Below, piece by piece: positions 24,701 through 36,700 of a stretch of DNA of 64,000 bases. Source of the DNA: Asterias rubens (taxonomy: Eukaryota > Echinodermata > Asteroidea > Forcipulatida > Asteriidae); the NCBI RefSeq assembly GCF_902459465.1, contig NC_047068.1, positions 14,903,195 through 14,967,194 on the forward strand. The letters run 5' to 3'. The position numbers and the translations under genes were made by a program. Numbering within the stretch: position 1 is the first letter of the stretch; each line of letters opens with the position of its first letter. The notes below the pieces were generated by a model. The model was not told the DNA's origin and did no database searches. It was given only the letters and a program-made list of their open reading frames with translations.

Positions 24701-27700
24701 TAAGCTCCGTCCCATTGCATATTGATCAATCACGACGCAACGAAGGTCCGTCACTAAGGTCCGACATGCATGCGCGTATGCATGTTGGATGCATTTGTGT
24801 GCTTTCAGATAGGAATAAAAGACTTCTAGCTAGAAGTCTTTTATTATTTAGTGAGAAATTACCTCTTTCTCAAAAACTACGTCACTTCAGAGGGAGTCGT
24901 TTCCCACAATGTTTTATACTATTAACAGCTCTCCAATGCTCATTACCAAGTCATGTTTTAAGTTAATATTTGTTTTGAGTAATTACCAAACGTGTACCTT
25001 CCCTTTAACCAAAAGTCCCATACACGATTGCTACATTACTTGCTTAGGTGGTTACAGCTTTCTGTAAACCACCATGGCCTAAAAGATTTCATGAAGGGAA
25101 CTTGGCAAACTCCCACAAGGGGATATTAGCACCAAGCTGGCAACAGCCAATCTCTCTCATACAAATATTGGTTTAACGTCTATGATTTTGACTTGCACAA
25201 ACCAAAAAATTGTGTTTCAGTAACTAGACAACAATACTAGTTATTGTGAAATCAGCTGTTAGCTTGGTAGGATTCGAACCTACAACCTTGTGATTGCAAG
25301 TGCTGCACTCTAATCACTGACCAGCACTCAAACGTACATCAAGAAAATGTTATCAATTCTATATGACTAATATGAAAATCTGAGACGGTTTTGTAAGTCG
25401 GGGTTTCTAATGGTTGTGGTATTTTCTCTACTTTTTATCCAGGTGTTTGAGTATCTTTTACATCTTCGGTCTGATTGTGCGTATCACATCGGACTACCAG
25501 ACAAAGATGGCGTCATTAAATACAGCCCGTATGTTCTCTGTGATCGCAAGTGAGTAGTGGTGTCTTTCACTAAACAAAATGTATCTGGCTGATTCGTGTT
25601 GCCTTGGTACATCCCAAAGTCAGTAGTATTTCTTGAGAGATATTGCCCTTTCGTGATTACATGTATCGTATGAGTCATATGTATGAGGGGTGACACCTTT
25701 TGAGTACTTAAAGAAGATTGTACATGTATGATAATGCCACTTTCAGAACACATAAAATAAATACATGTAAGACCTTTGCCCAGTTATAGTTAAAACTTTC
25801 TCAATTCAACCCCAAACAATTCATATTAGCACTTAGGGATTAATCCAACATGATACTGTCTCAGCCCTTGCATTTCCCCATTTATACACCTGGGTTAAAA
25901 GAAGCATTTATGGATCAGTGTCTTGTTCAAAGACACACGTGTCATGAGCAGGAATCGAACCCACACTCCAACACATTACTATCTCAGCCCTTGCAGTGTC
26001 ACCCGAGAAGAGAAGCATTTATGGTTAAGTGTCTTGTTCATAAGACACAAGTGTCATGACCAGGAATCGAACCCACACTCCGCCGATGGTTCAGCCATCA
26101 GAACTTAAGTCCAATGGATCTCACGGCCATGAAACACCAATCTATTGTTTTTGATCGTTTTTGTTGTTGCTGACAGAATGGAGATGGACATTACAGGCAA
26201 GACGTCCCCGCCCTCTGTTTGTGCGTCCCCGCCCCTGTCGGAGCGTTTCTGCAAGACGACCTCCATCCCATTTGCAGATGCGTTCAAAGTGATTACCATC
26301 TGTTTGAAATACGTGAGTACAAGACATCTAAACCAGTGGTGGCAGCAGACATGTTTGTCATTAATCAAATTGTGGGCATTTTTATACATCCCGTGCTAAA
26401 GAGCAGATGTATATTTGCTCTTTTGCCTCTTTGGGCTCTTCTGCCAGACAAAGGTCTGAAATCCAACCCCCGGAAAGGGTTTACAAGGCAAGTTTTCCAG
26501 AACCTGGTGTCGCTCTTGCTTCGGGTGAAACAAAGCTTATTTTGGTAGGTGCCTGCCTCAACACACTGGGAAGTCGAAGTAGACACTCCCGCCATAAGTA
26601 TTCCCGAAATTTGTTTTGTCTAAAGACATCATCTGACGTGTTGTTATTAACTTAAAAGTTATACATTTTTTATTTCTGTTCTTAAAGCAATTGGACAGTT
26701 TCGGTACAGAAAAAAAAAAAAAGTTCACAGATTTACAAATAATTTACAGGGTTTACAGAAGGTAATGGTGAAAGACTTCTCTTGAAATATTGTTCCATGA
26801 AATGCTTTACTTTTTGAGAAAACATTAAAACAATATCAATTATCGATAGCGAGAATTACGGATTTATTTTAAACACATGTCATGACACGGCGAAACGCAT
26901 GGAAACAAGAGTGGGTTTTCCCGTTATTTTCTTCCAACTCCGATGACCGATTGAGCTTAAATTTTCACAGGTTTGTTATTTTATATATAAGTTGTGATAC
27001 ACGAAGTGTGGGACTTGGACAATACTGTTTACCGAAAGTGTATAATGGCTTTAATGTGAAAATGACTAATCAATGTCAGAGAAAATGATGAAATTTTCGA
27101 ACCCTACCAGTTGCTTTCATCCTTTAGGTTGGCACTTGAAATTATCCTCTAAGTAGCCTTTCATAAACCTACAACAGTTATCTTTTTATAAAGATATTCA
27201 CACAGTGTTACCGCAAAACTCTCTTAGTTATTACTTCCACCATGCAAAGTTTTAAAACCTACTTTGTTGTCTTTTTGTTTGTGTTGTGAATCTCTGTTTA
27301 GGAGACAGATTGGCGAGTGTTGACCATGGTGTCTGAGTGTCTTGCTAAAGCCATGCAGAATCGTCCTCTTGTACTGGCTTCTAATGCAAACCTTGATCGA
27401 CTCTGTGCAACTCTCTGCTCAATGGTAAGAACACAGGAATATAAAGAATATGACTTTTTTTTTAGCCATGCAGAGATGTGTGTTGAGCTCTGTATACTCA
27501 TAAATTGTGGTTGATGTAGATATTTGTCTATTGTTTAACGACCAGCTTGAATAAAAATGGTAACAAGAGAGCTTTGCTTAAATTAATTTCAAATGTGTTC
27601 AATCTAAAAAGAAATTTAGTTCACATAGAAATTAAACAGATTTTAATAAATAAAAAAAAATTAAAGCAATGAAAGATTGGCGAAAAACCCTGTGATGTTA

Positions 27701-30700
27701 TCACTAATTTGTTTATATTTGTGGGAGCTCCGTTTTGTATAGCCACTTTATTGCAACAACAAAGCAAAAGTGTTGCTCAAGGCTACTCAAAAGAATAGGT
27801 AGGGGGCAGATAATTGGACAAAAGCTGTTCTTTGGGCTTAAAAACGTGCGCGTGACCTCAGGGTACCTGGTAGCATTTCGCATTATACAACCCAGCATAA
27901 AACACACCTCTGAATAATGCGCGTCTCCCATTTTCATCTTTTTGGGAGTCAAATCTTTTGTGCATATGTTTGTCCACAATTTTGCTTCCCAAAATGGAGG
28001 ACAGGATAGGCGCATGTGTGTGCGCTTTACGCTGTGCATCGTGCAAGGGTTCTATAAAGCATCTAGATATAAAACACAAACTGAGTGTCTGTAGTTGTAT
28101 ATATGTTATTTAAAGACACTGGACACTATTGGTAATTGTCAAAGACTAGTCTTCACAGTTGGTGTATCTCCACATATGCATAAAAAACAAACCTGTGAAA
28201 ATTTGAGCTCAATCGAAGTTGAAGTTGCGAGATAATAATGAAAGAAAAAAACAACTTCTCCCCATTACTCGTAATCAAGAAAGGTTTTATGGTAATAATT
28301 ATTTTTTAGTAATTACCAATAGTGTCCACTGCCTTTAAAGCCATTGGACCCTTTCGGTACAGAAAAAAAAAAAAGTTCACAGATTTACAAATAATTTACA
28401 GGGTTTACAGAAGGTAATGGTGAAAAACTTCTCTTGAAATATTAGTCCAGTAAATGCTTTACTTTTTGAGAAAACAGTAAAACAATATAAATTCTCGTTA
28501 CCGAGAATTACAGATTTATTTTAAACACATGTCATGACACTGCGAAACGCGCGGAAACAAGAGTGGGTTTTCCCATTATTTTCTCCCGACTCCGATGACC
28601 GATTGAGCCTAAATTTTCACAGGTTTGTTGTTTGATATATAAGATGTGATACACGAAGTGTGGGACTTGGACAATACTGTTTACCGAAAGTGTATAATGG
28701 CTTTAAGGGAATTATGATTCTAATCATCTTAACAGGTTGATGACCGGAGTCACATCCGTAGGTTGCACCATACACCCCCATCTTTCAACCGAGCGGATTT
28801 CTACGCCGGTGTTTATCGCATTCTCACAGCGTTGGTCCCGTACCATAACCAGTTGGACGGCCGGAAACAAGTAAGGAAATTCTCAAAGTGTTTTTGTATT
28901 GGAAAAAAGAAGAACTAAGTTAATTTTTTTGTCCTCCAGCCTAGAAGCGTAAGTGCAAAGTTTATTTAAAGGCAAAGTATACTCTTTTCTTTTGCACCAG
29001 ATTTAGATTTAGATTAACCCCTAATATGAATACACAATCTGAGAAACGTAAATGACAGTAACGCTATAGATTAAATTCTAGGGGCACTGCCAAAAATGAA
29101 ATGTTCCTCAAAATGCTTAAAACTATCGAAAGCTGCTGTAGGCTTCTAACCAAAATTGTTTTTGTTATTTCTTTTCAGAGTGACTACCAAACATATACCT
29201 TCCCTTTAAGGCACGTTGGTGTAAGAGCAAAAACAAAAAAATATTCCTTATCCCCGATGCAAAATGAACATCTTTGGTTTTTTTCTCCCTTTTTGATTCA
29301 TCAAAGCAGTGTCAATTTACATAAGAATAAGTTAAAGGCAGTGGACACTATTGGTAATTACTCAAAATAATTATTTGCATAAAACCTTACTTGGTGACGA
29401 GTAACGGGGAGAGGTTGACTGTATAAAACATTGTGAGAAACGGCTCCCTCAGAAGTGACATAGTTGTTGAGAAAGAAGTAATTTTCCACAAATTTGATTT
29501 TGAGACCTCAGATATAGAATTTGAGGTCTCGAAATCAACCATCTAAAAGCACACAACTTTGTGTGACAAGGGTGCTTTGTTCTTTCATTATTATCTCGCA
29601 AGTTCGATGACCAATTTAGCTCAAATTTTCACAGGTTTGTTATTTTATGCATATGTTGAGATAACCAAGTGAGAAGACTGATCTTTGGCAATTACCAATA
29701 GTGTCCACTGTCTTTAAACACTTAACGAAATAAACAGTCTTGTGAGATATAAGAAAAAGTGAAGGAATATATCAAACTAAGGAAAGGACAAAAGTTGCAG
29801 TTAAGTCAAATTAAAATATTAACAACTATTAAAACGATATTGTATGCCAAACCATATTTTATTTGTCTCTGCTTTCAGGTTGACCTAATTAAATGTCTAG
29901 AGGCTGGATTGAAGCTGAAGTGTGCTCAGCAGTGCGTGGATGGATTGACACTCTGCGTTATGGAGATGCAGGATACCATGATTAAAATACTGCCCTCTGT
30001 CATTCTGGAAATGTCTAAGATGTCTGCCACTCCAACGATGGCAATACCGGTATTGGAGTTCCTCTCAAGTAAGTAGAATGGGGGAAGGAGGGATAGGGGG
30101 AGGGTAAAGTGTATAGGTCACTGATGTCCAGGGTCTAACTTCATAGATCTGCTTAAAGGATTTGGGTATTTTTTGTAACACAAAACACAATGTCCACAAC
30201 ACAATGTCCATTTGAAGATATTCTAGTAGAAAGCGTACCTTAAAATATTAGTTGCAGAGGTGTTGGCTGTTGTTTTTGAGAAATGAGTTAAACAATGTAA
30301 TGAAAATACATTCTTACATGCTAAAATAATATTCGTCTCATGATCACTGAGACGAAAATTATTTTATGACATTGTTTTACTCATTTCTCAAAAACTACAG
30401 CACCTCAGCATATAATATTTTCAGGGAAGCTTTCTACTATCATTATCTTCAAACTGTGTAAGTTTAATGTAAATCTGTGGACATTGTGTTTTTTTGTCCT
30501 ACAAAAAGTAAATAGACCCTTTAACGGCCAATTTTGTGTTTACTGCGCGATTTCCATTTTCTAGCGCTGCTTGTTGTAAGCACACGAAAAGGCATGCTAA
30601 CCTTCCGAGTGCTTACTGCACAAAAATGTGACCCGCTCTGTGAAAACGAGTCAGATGTAGGCAATTTCAGGAATTGAGTTATATGCATGGCTGGAAAGAA

Positions 30701-33700
30701 CACATTAGCAGCAGTAATTTGGTATGTGTCTAAGCTTTGGGGTGTATCGCGTTGCTGAGTTACTCCCGTTTGAAATTAGCCACTACACCATTTTTTGTGA
30801 AAAACGAATTATAAGTAAAATGATATTTTAAACTACCATTGTGTGCAAAAGGATACAAATTAGACATAAGTATGATCACAAAATTGATGTATTCATAGCT
30901 TTATTGCCTAAAAGGAAGTGTTCTATAAAGGTGTAGCACAACAATTTGATTACCATTTAGCAGCTTGGGCCTAGTGGTTAGACTGCAGGACTCGCAATCA
31001 CAAGGTTGTGGGTTCAAATCCTACCAAGCTAACCGCTGATTTCACAATGACTAAAATAAGTATTGTCGTCTAGTTACTGAATTACAAATTCTTGATTTCT
31101 GCAACTGAAAATCATAACTGTTAAACCAATGTTTGTATGAGTAAGATTGGCTGATGCCAGCTTGGTGTTCATATCCCCTTGTGGGAGTTTGCCGAGATCG
31201 TGTTATGGGAAGATAGTGCCCCGACTTGATACTGTTTTGAGATTTGGGTGATCGGCATGGTCTTTTTAAGGTTGTAGAGCTGTGTGAACAGGTATTAATG
31301 ATGAGGTTTTGTCTTTGTTGTTTTCATTTTCAGGTCTAATCTGGTTCCCCCACCTCTATACCAGCTTTGTTGAGAATCAGTACATGAGTATATTTGCTGT
31401 AGCTCTGCACTACACAAATCCATTCAAGTGAGTTGGGGTCAAACATTCTAATCAGTTCAGTCTGGGATCAACTTAAAAAAAAATATAGGTCTTGACTTTT
31501 GTAGTCGGAGGTTACACCGTCGTGGTTATCAAGGTCCATTACTGCAGAAACATGACTTATTTTGGAAAATGTTCACACTATCTCTTTTAAGTAATCTGTG
31601 TCGTTCTTTCTATATTTTTTTAATTTTACTTTAAGCTGTTGTGAGTGCGTTATTCTTTTGGATAATTTCAAAATTTGTTTCAATTTTGTCGTCTTCTTTT
31701 TAAGAATCTTAGAGTTGAAAACACAAGTAAATGATGGTGAGGGAGAATTGAGAGGAGATTCAAATGTATTTTTGTTTTGATGCTGCTTGTAAAGGTAGAA
31801 ATGGATTCAATGTGTTTTTATAGGTTTTTTTCTTCTATACTTACTAATACCAGTGGTCTGCATACATGTACATCCACAATAGCCCCTGAGCTTAGTTGGA
31901 GTGGGGAAAGACAACATTTTTTTTGTTTTTGTAGGATCTTGAAATATAACACACTCTGTGTGCTTGTGAACATGTCTGAATGGTTGAACCACCCTTTTAT
32001 CTGTCCATCGAGGGAGGTGGGTTCAAGGGGGGGGGGGGACATTGATGTTGAAATCTTTTTCCCCAATTACCAAATTTATGTTTTGTATAACAAATCGTTC
32101 CAGATAATTTTAATGCAAGTCCTTCCCCGTTCTGAAACAATGTTAGGTTTTCGCTGTATGTGGTTTCCTTAGCGCATCACGTCATCGCGATGTGGTTCAT
32201 CAAATGTCGTCTCCCGTTCCGTCGAGAATTTGTCAACTGCATCACAAGGGTAAGTGAAAATGTTAAGGGTAAGTGCGCATGTGTATAGGCATTCTTCGTT
32301 ATACAGCTAGCGCAGAAATTCGGCCCTTGCTCAGTAAGCGGGGAATGGTGACTGAAGCGGAGATTTCGGCGGTAAACAGAGTCATGAAGTTGGAGCCAGT
32401 TTGGTTGGTCTTTGAGAGGCTAGTGTTTTCTTACCCACACAGGCTTTGAGCTTAGCTGATATTATATTAGATCACCAACATCTTAGCCTGATTTCACCAA
32501 GTACAGTCAACCCTTGTTATGAAGAACATAACACTGTTATAGAGAGGTTCTGCTTGTAAAGAATACATGGTCAAAAGGGGTTTTCCCCATGTGAATTACA
32601 TCAAAATCTACACAGCAAAGTAGATATACACATGGTGTTACTGCAACCCAAATATATAATGATACTTCACCATGCAATGCCTCAAAAATTATATACGGAT
32701 TAAATGTTGATACAGGCTACACGTGCAGCCTGCATGCAGAAAACAAAAATATTTTTTTTTTTGGGGGGAACACATCAGATCAAATTCACAAGCACCATAA
32801 AGATAATAACAATGAGAATATAGGATTTGAGGCATTGCATGGTGAGGTATCAATGTTTATATAACACCCAAGCAGATCCTTGCCATTTGATTGGAGGATT
32901 GTCCGTCACGTGATAGCAAATAAAAGTACCATTGCACGCTGAGTCACTCGCCGTGCTTTTTGTTCCATCCGAAAAGTACCATTGCACGCTGGCACGCTGC
33001 CAGCGTGCAATGGTACTTTTCGGATGGAACGAAAAAGCTGAGTAAAAACATCACTGCGTGCGCGTGTCTTTGGTAACGCAGCAGGTGTTACTGCAAGAAG
33101 GCATAGTAAAATTACTAGCATTCGGCTTCTACAGTTCAAATTGTTTGTTTTGAAAGTTGTTTCTTTCAATCAAAATGACAAAGTTCTACTTGGATGTTAT
33201 ATAAAACAAATAATGAATGTTTTTCATTCGTGCAATGGTGCGAATATGTTCATTCGTTGAAAGCTGGAATGTTCCATTCAACTCGGCTCCGCCTCGTTGA
33301 ATGGAACATTCCATCTTTCAACTCATGAACATATTCGCACCATTGCACTCATAAACATTCATTATGTGTATAATATTTGGTTTGCGGTAACACCATGTGT
33401 GTATCTACTTGCCAGGTAGAGTTGTTCTTAGGGAACTGTCTTGCTTTATTCTACTGCCGTGGAGTAATCGGAGGTTCGGGAGACTTCTCAGTTCTGAAAA
33501 GAACTGTCCTGCTTTTTAACTATTACCAGGGCGGATGGTATAGAAATTCGACTGGACTACTACTTTAGCTTATAGGATCGTAATAACTGTACTGCCGCGG
33601 AGTCAGTTCTGAATTGGTCTCAACGTTTCGACTAGCTTGCTCTAGTCATCGACAATGAGAATACCCCCAGGTTTTCACAGTTGAACTTTTAAAACCAAAG

Positions 33701-36700
33701 ATAAACACCAAGTAGCAAAACATTTCATGGACCTTGTTTCAATTCATCATGCCTAGGCCAAACTTCTAAAATTTGGGTCCAGAATGCCCATCAGTTTTTT
33801 GAAATCCTGGGAAGAATTCTGGTCAGCTGAGAAGTGACAGCGAAGAAAATGTAGGATCTGTAAACTTGACAATTGTAAGAATTTTAAGGAGTCATTGCTC
33901 AAACTTTCTTCCAGGGTCTGCGAGCAAGTGCTCCAAGGATGTCATTGGATAGTCCTGGGCGTGTCAAGCTAAGGAGAAGTAGCAGTTTAACAGAGAAACC
34001 AAGTCTGTGAGTTGGGTTTAGTAACTTGTAAATTCATGTCAAATTATAAGTACATGTAAGTCTTCTAAAGATAAATGGCTAGTTACTATTCATCACTAAG
34101 TTTCAAAAATACATGATTCACCAAAAAACGCTTGAAATTTTGTGGTTTTCCTTTAACTTTGCGAAACAACACAAAAATTTGGTTTGTCAAAATGGCGGAC
34201 CGTGTTTGTTTTTGAGGGCTACTTTTGTTTGAAAACTTATTCTTCTTTTAAAGCATCTTTCTAGCTAAACAATTTTATAGCCCAAAATATCTAATCCAAA
34301 GGCAATGTGTCCATTCAAAGTGTCATCATGCGTTGACGTAAAGGATTTCCTTCGCAACACCCTTAGCATCAGTAGTAACCGAAGCTGTAGCAGCCAATTC
34401 GATTACAGCGTAAAGGCAGTGGACACTATTGGGAATTACTCAAAATAATTATTAGCATAAAACCTTACTTGGTAAATCAAGCATCTGAAAGCACACACCT
34501 TCGTGTGACAAGGGTGTTTTTTTCTTTCATAGTTATCTCGCAACTTCGGCGACCAATTGAGCTGAAATTTTCACAGGTTGGTTATTTTATGTATATGTTG
34601 AGATACACTGAGTGAGAAGACTGGTCTTTGACAATTATCAATAGTGTCCATGGTCTTTAACGTTTTTATCTGAATAGAAGCTTGAATGAGAAGCAGTCTG
34701 GTCCCTGTATATACAACCAGAATTACAACCTTTATTCTCACTGTGTATACAGGGAGCTTGCCAAATATAGTCACATCTTCATGAAAGTATTTTTTAAGGA
34801 GTTTCTAAAAAACAAATTCCTCTAATTTTTTAATTTTATTATTCCTATAGAATGCCCAAAAAGAATGAGCAGAAAAAATCCAGTGATAAGCAAGGCCAGG
34901 AGTCGTCGGCAACGTCTGAGCGAGCGAGAAACGAGATACTCAGTGAGTTACACTCAATACTCACTGAGGGATGTCTGGACATGATGGCCAGGTACACGTA
35001 TTCTAACTGCACCACAGTGCCAAAGAGGTATGGATTGTGTCATATAATTGCTTTGGCCCACTCATAAGACCAGTCTCAGACAGGCGTGCCAGAGTTGCGC
35101 CGAATGAAAATAGATTAGGAGTGACTCTAGGTCGAGCCAAATAAAGTTTTGGTTTTAGTAGGCGAAATTAACATAACATTTACATTGGCTCGGCTCATGG
35201 AAAGACCGACGTCTGAAACCCAGGCGCTCCAGAGTCGTTCCGAACAATTGCAACAGTCGATTCTTTGACTTCTAGCATGTCCAGCCGCTCCTAACTGTTT
35301 TAGGCAAATTGCGTGATTTACTGACCGTTATTTACTGGTCCATACTCGGTGTTTTAATTTGGATTAATTGTAACTAAAAGTTACCTCAGTGATTTTGTTT
35401 TGTAATCGATGTCATATATATATTTTTGTTTGGTGTAAGACGTCAACTGGCATTTTTTTTTTAATATTATCATCAAAGCAATCGTTTATAGGCATGATAT
35501 TCTTCCTTTCAACTTTACCCTTTTTTTTGACCTTGGAAAAAATGTTTTAAAATAAAATTGCCTGAAAAGTCTATAAAAGCCTTTTACCTAAGCACATTTT
35601 TTAGGTCGGCCCTTGTTCTCAGTTAAACATTCAAACAGTTTTCCAAGTGTTTCATGCACAAATGAATAAAAGCTCCTAATTCTCATGACATTTTTGTTCC
35701 AGTTGGTGGCTATACTTGTCATAAAAGTAGTGAATAACATGTTTTTATTATTTTAATTTCGTCCGATACTCATACTTAACAAAAATGTATTTACTTTTGT
35801 ACTTACCATTTTAATATCTCATGAGAACTCAACATATAAAAGGTTTCAATAATAATTATGACTTTTTTTGTCAGATCTCCCGTGGCAGAGTTTTTACTTT
35901 CCGGTGGCCAATCCGACTCTTGGTTGATAGGCAACAAGATTATCACCATAACAACGAGTGGTGGGAGTTCAAGGAGACAGAAGAATGGACTCTGCGAGAA
36001 GTGTTCCTCCCTCATCCAGGTAGAGACTGGGGAGGACGTGAAGCCGAGCACTTTGAGATCTACCACCTTAAGGACAGGGGATTCTGGCAAGGCTGTTGAT
36101 GAGCCTTCTGTAGAGCTGCCAGTGCCGTCCAAGGGGTTTCTGAAAAGGCAGCGATCAAAGTCTGGGAAGCAGCCCGACAAGAGGAATGATTCTGGGGAGA
36201 AGGCTTTAAGGTAAATTGCCAGCACTATAGACCCTTATCATGCTGCCTACAACTTGGTCACGTTCCTTGTATCGAATAACAATAATGAATGCTAATAATC
36301 ATAATGCAAATAGGAACCAGACTATTTTGTTCTTCCAGCCTCGGAACGGTTACATTGATATCAATGGGGAAATGTCAAGATGGCTGCACCATGATAAAGG
36401 TCTGTTTGATTTGGTGTTTGTTTCTAACTACAAGGGTGCGTATTTTTCTGTCGTAACCAATAGCCGTTTCAGCTGAACTTGCATAGGTCAGACAATCAGA
36501 CAATATTTTTTTCTACAAATAAAGATTTGGTCTACTTCTCTAGTGCTTTGGTTAATATTCCCAAAAGCTCATTGTAATCTATAACTCCAGGGGTTGCCAA
36601 AAGATAGAAATGCTATCATTTCAACATACCTTTGAATTTGTAACCAAGTTTCAGACTGTTGTCTTTGTAATGACTCTCACCCCTGCAATCATTAAAATGA

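Noticed and set aside
31936-31970. Possible small TSC2 exon ([10 protein letters not shown]) between 31427 and 32147
   Set aside because: It resembled the KFNQYIVCL stretch, but its donor left the wrong phase; an earlier acceptor at 32146 gives [18 protein letters not shown] in phase and a better match.
35803-36225. 140-residue minus-strand ORF
   Set aside because: Antisense shadow of the TSC2 exon at 35875-36210, which matches tuberin ([11 protein letters not shown]) and splices in phase.
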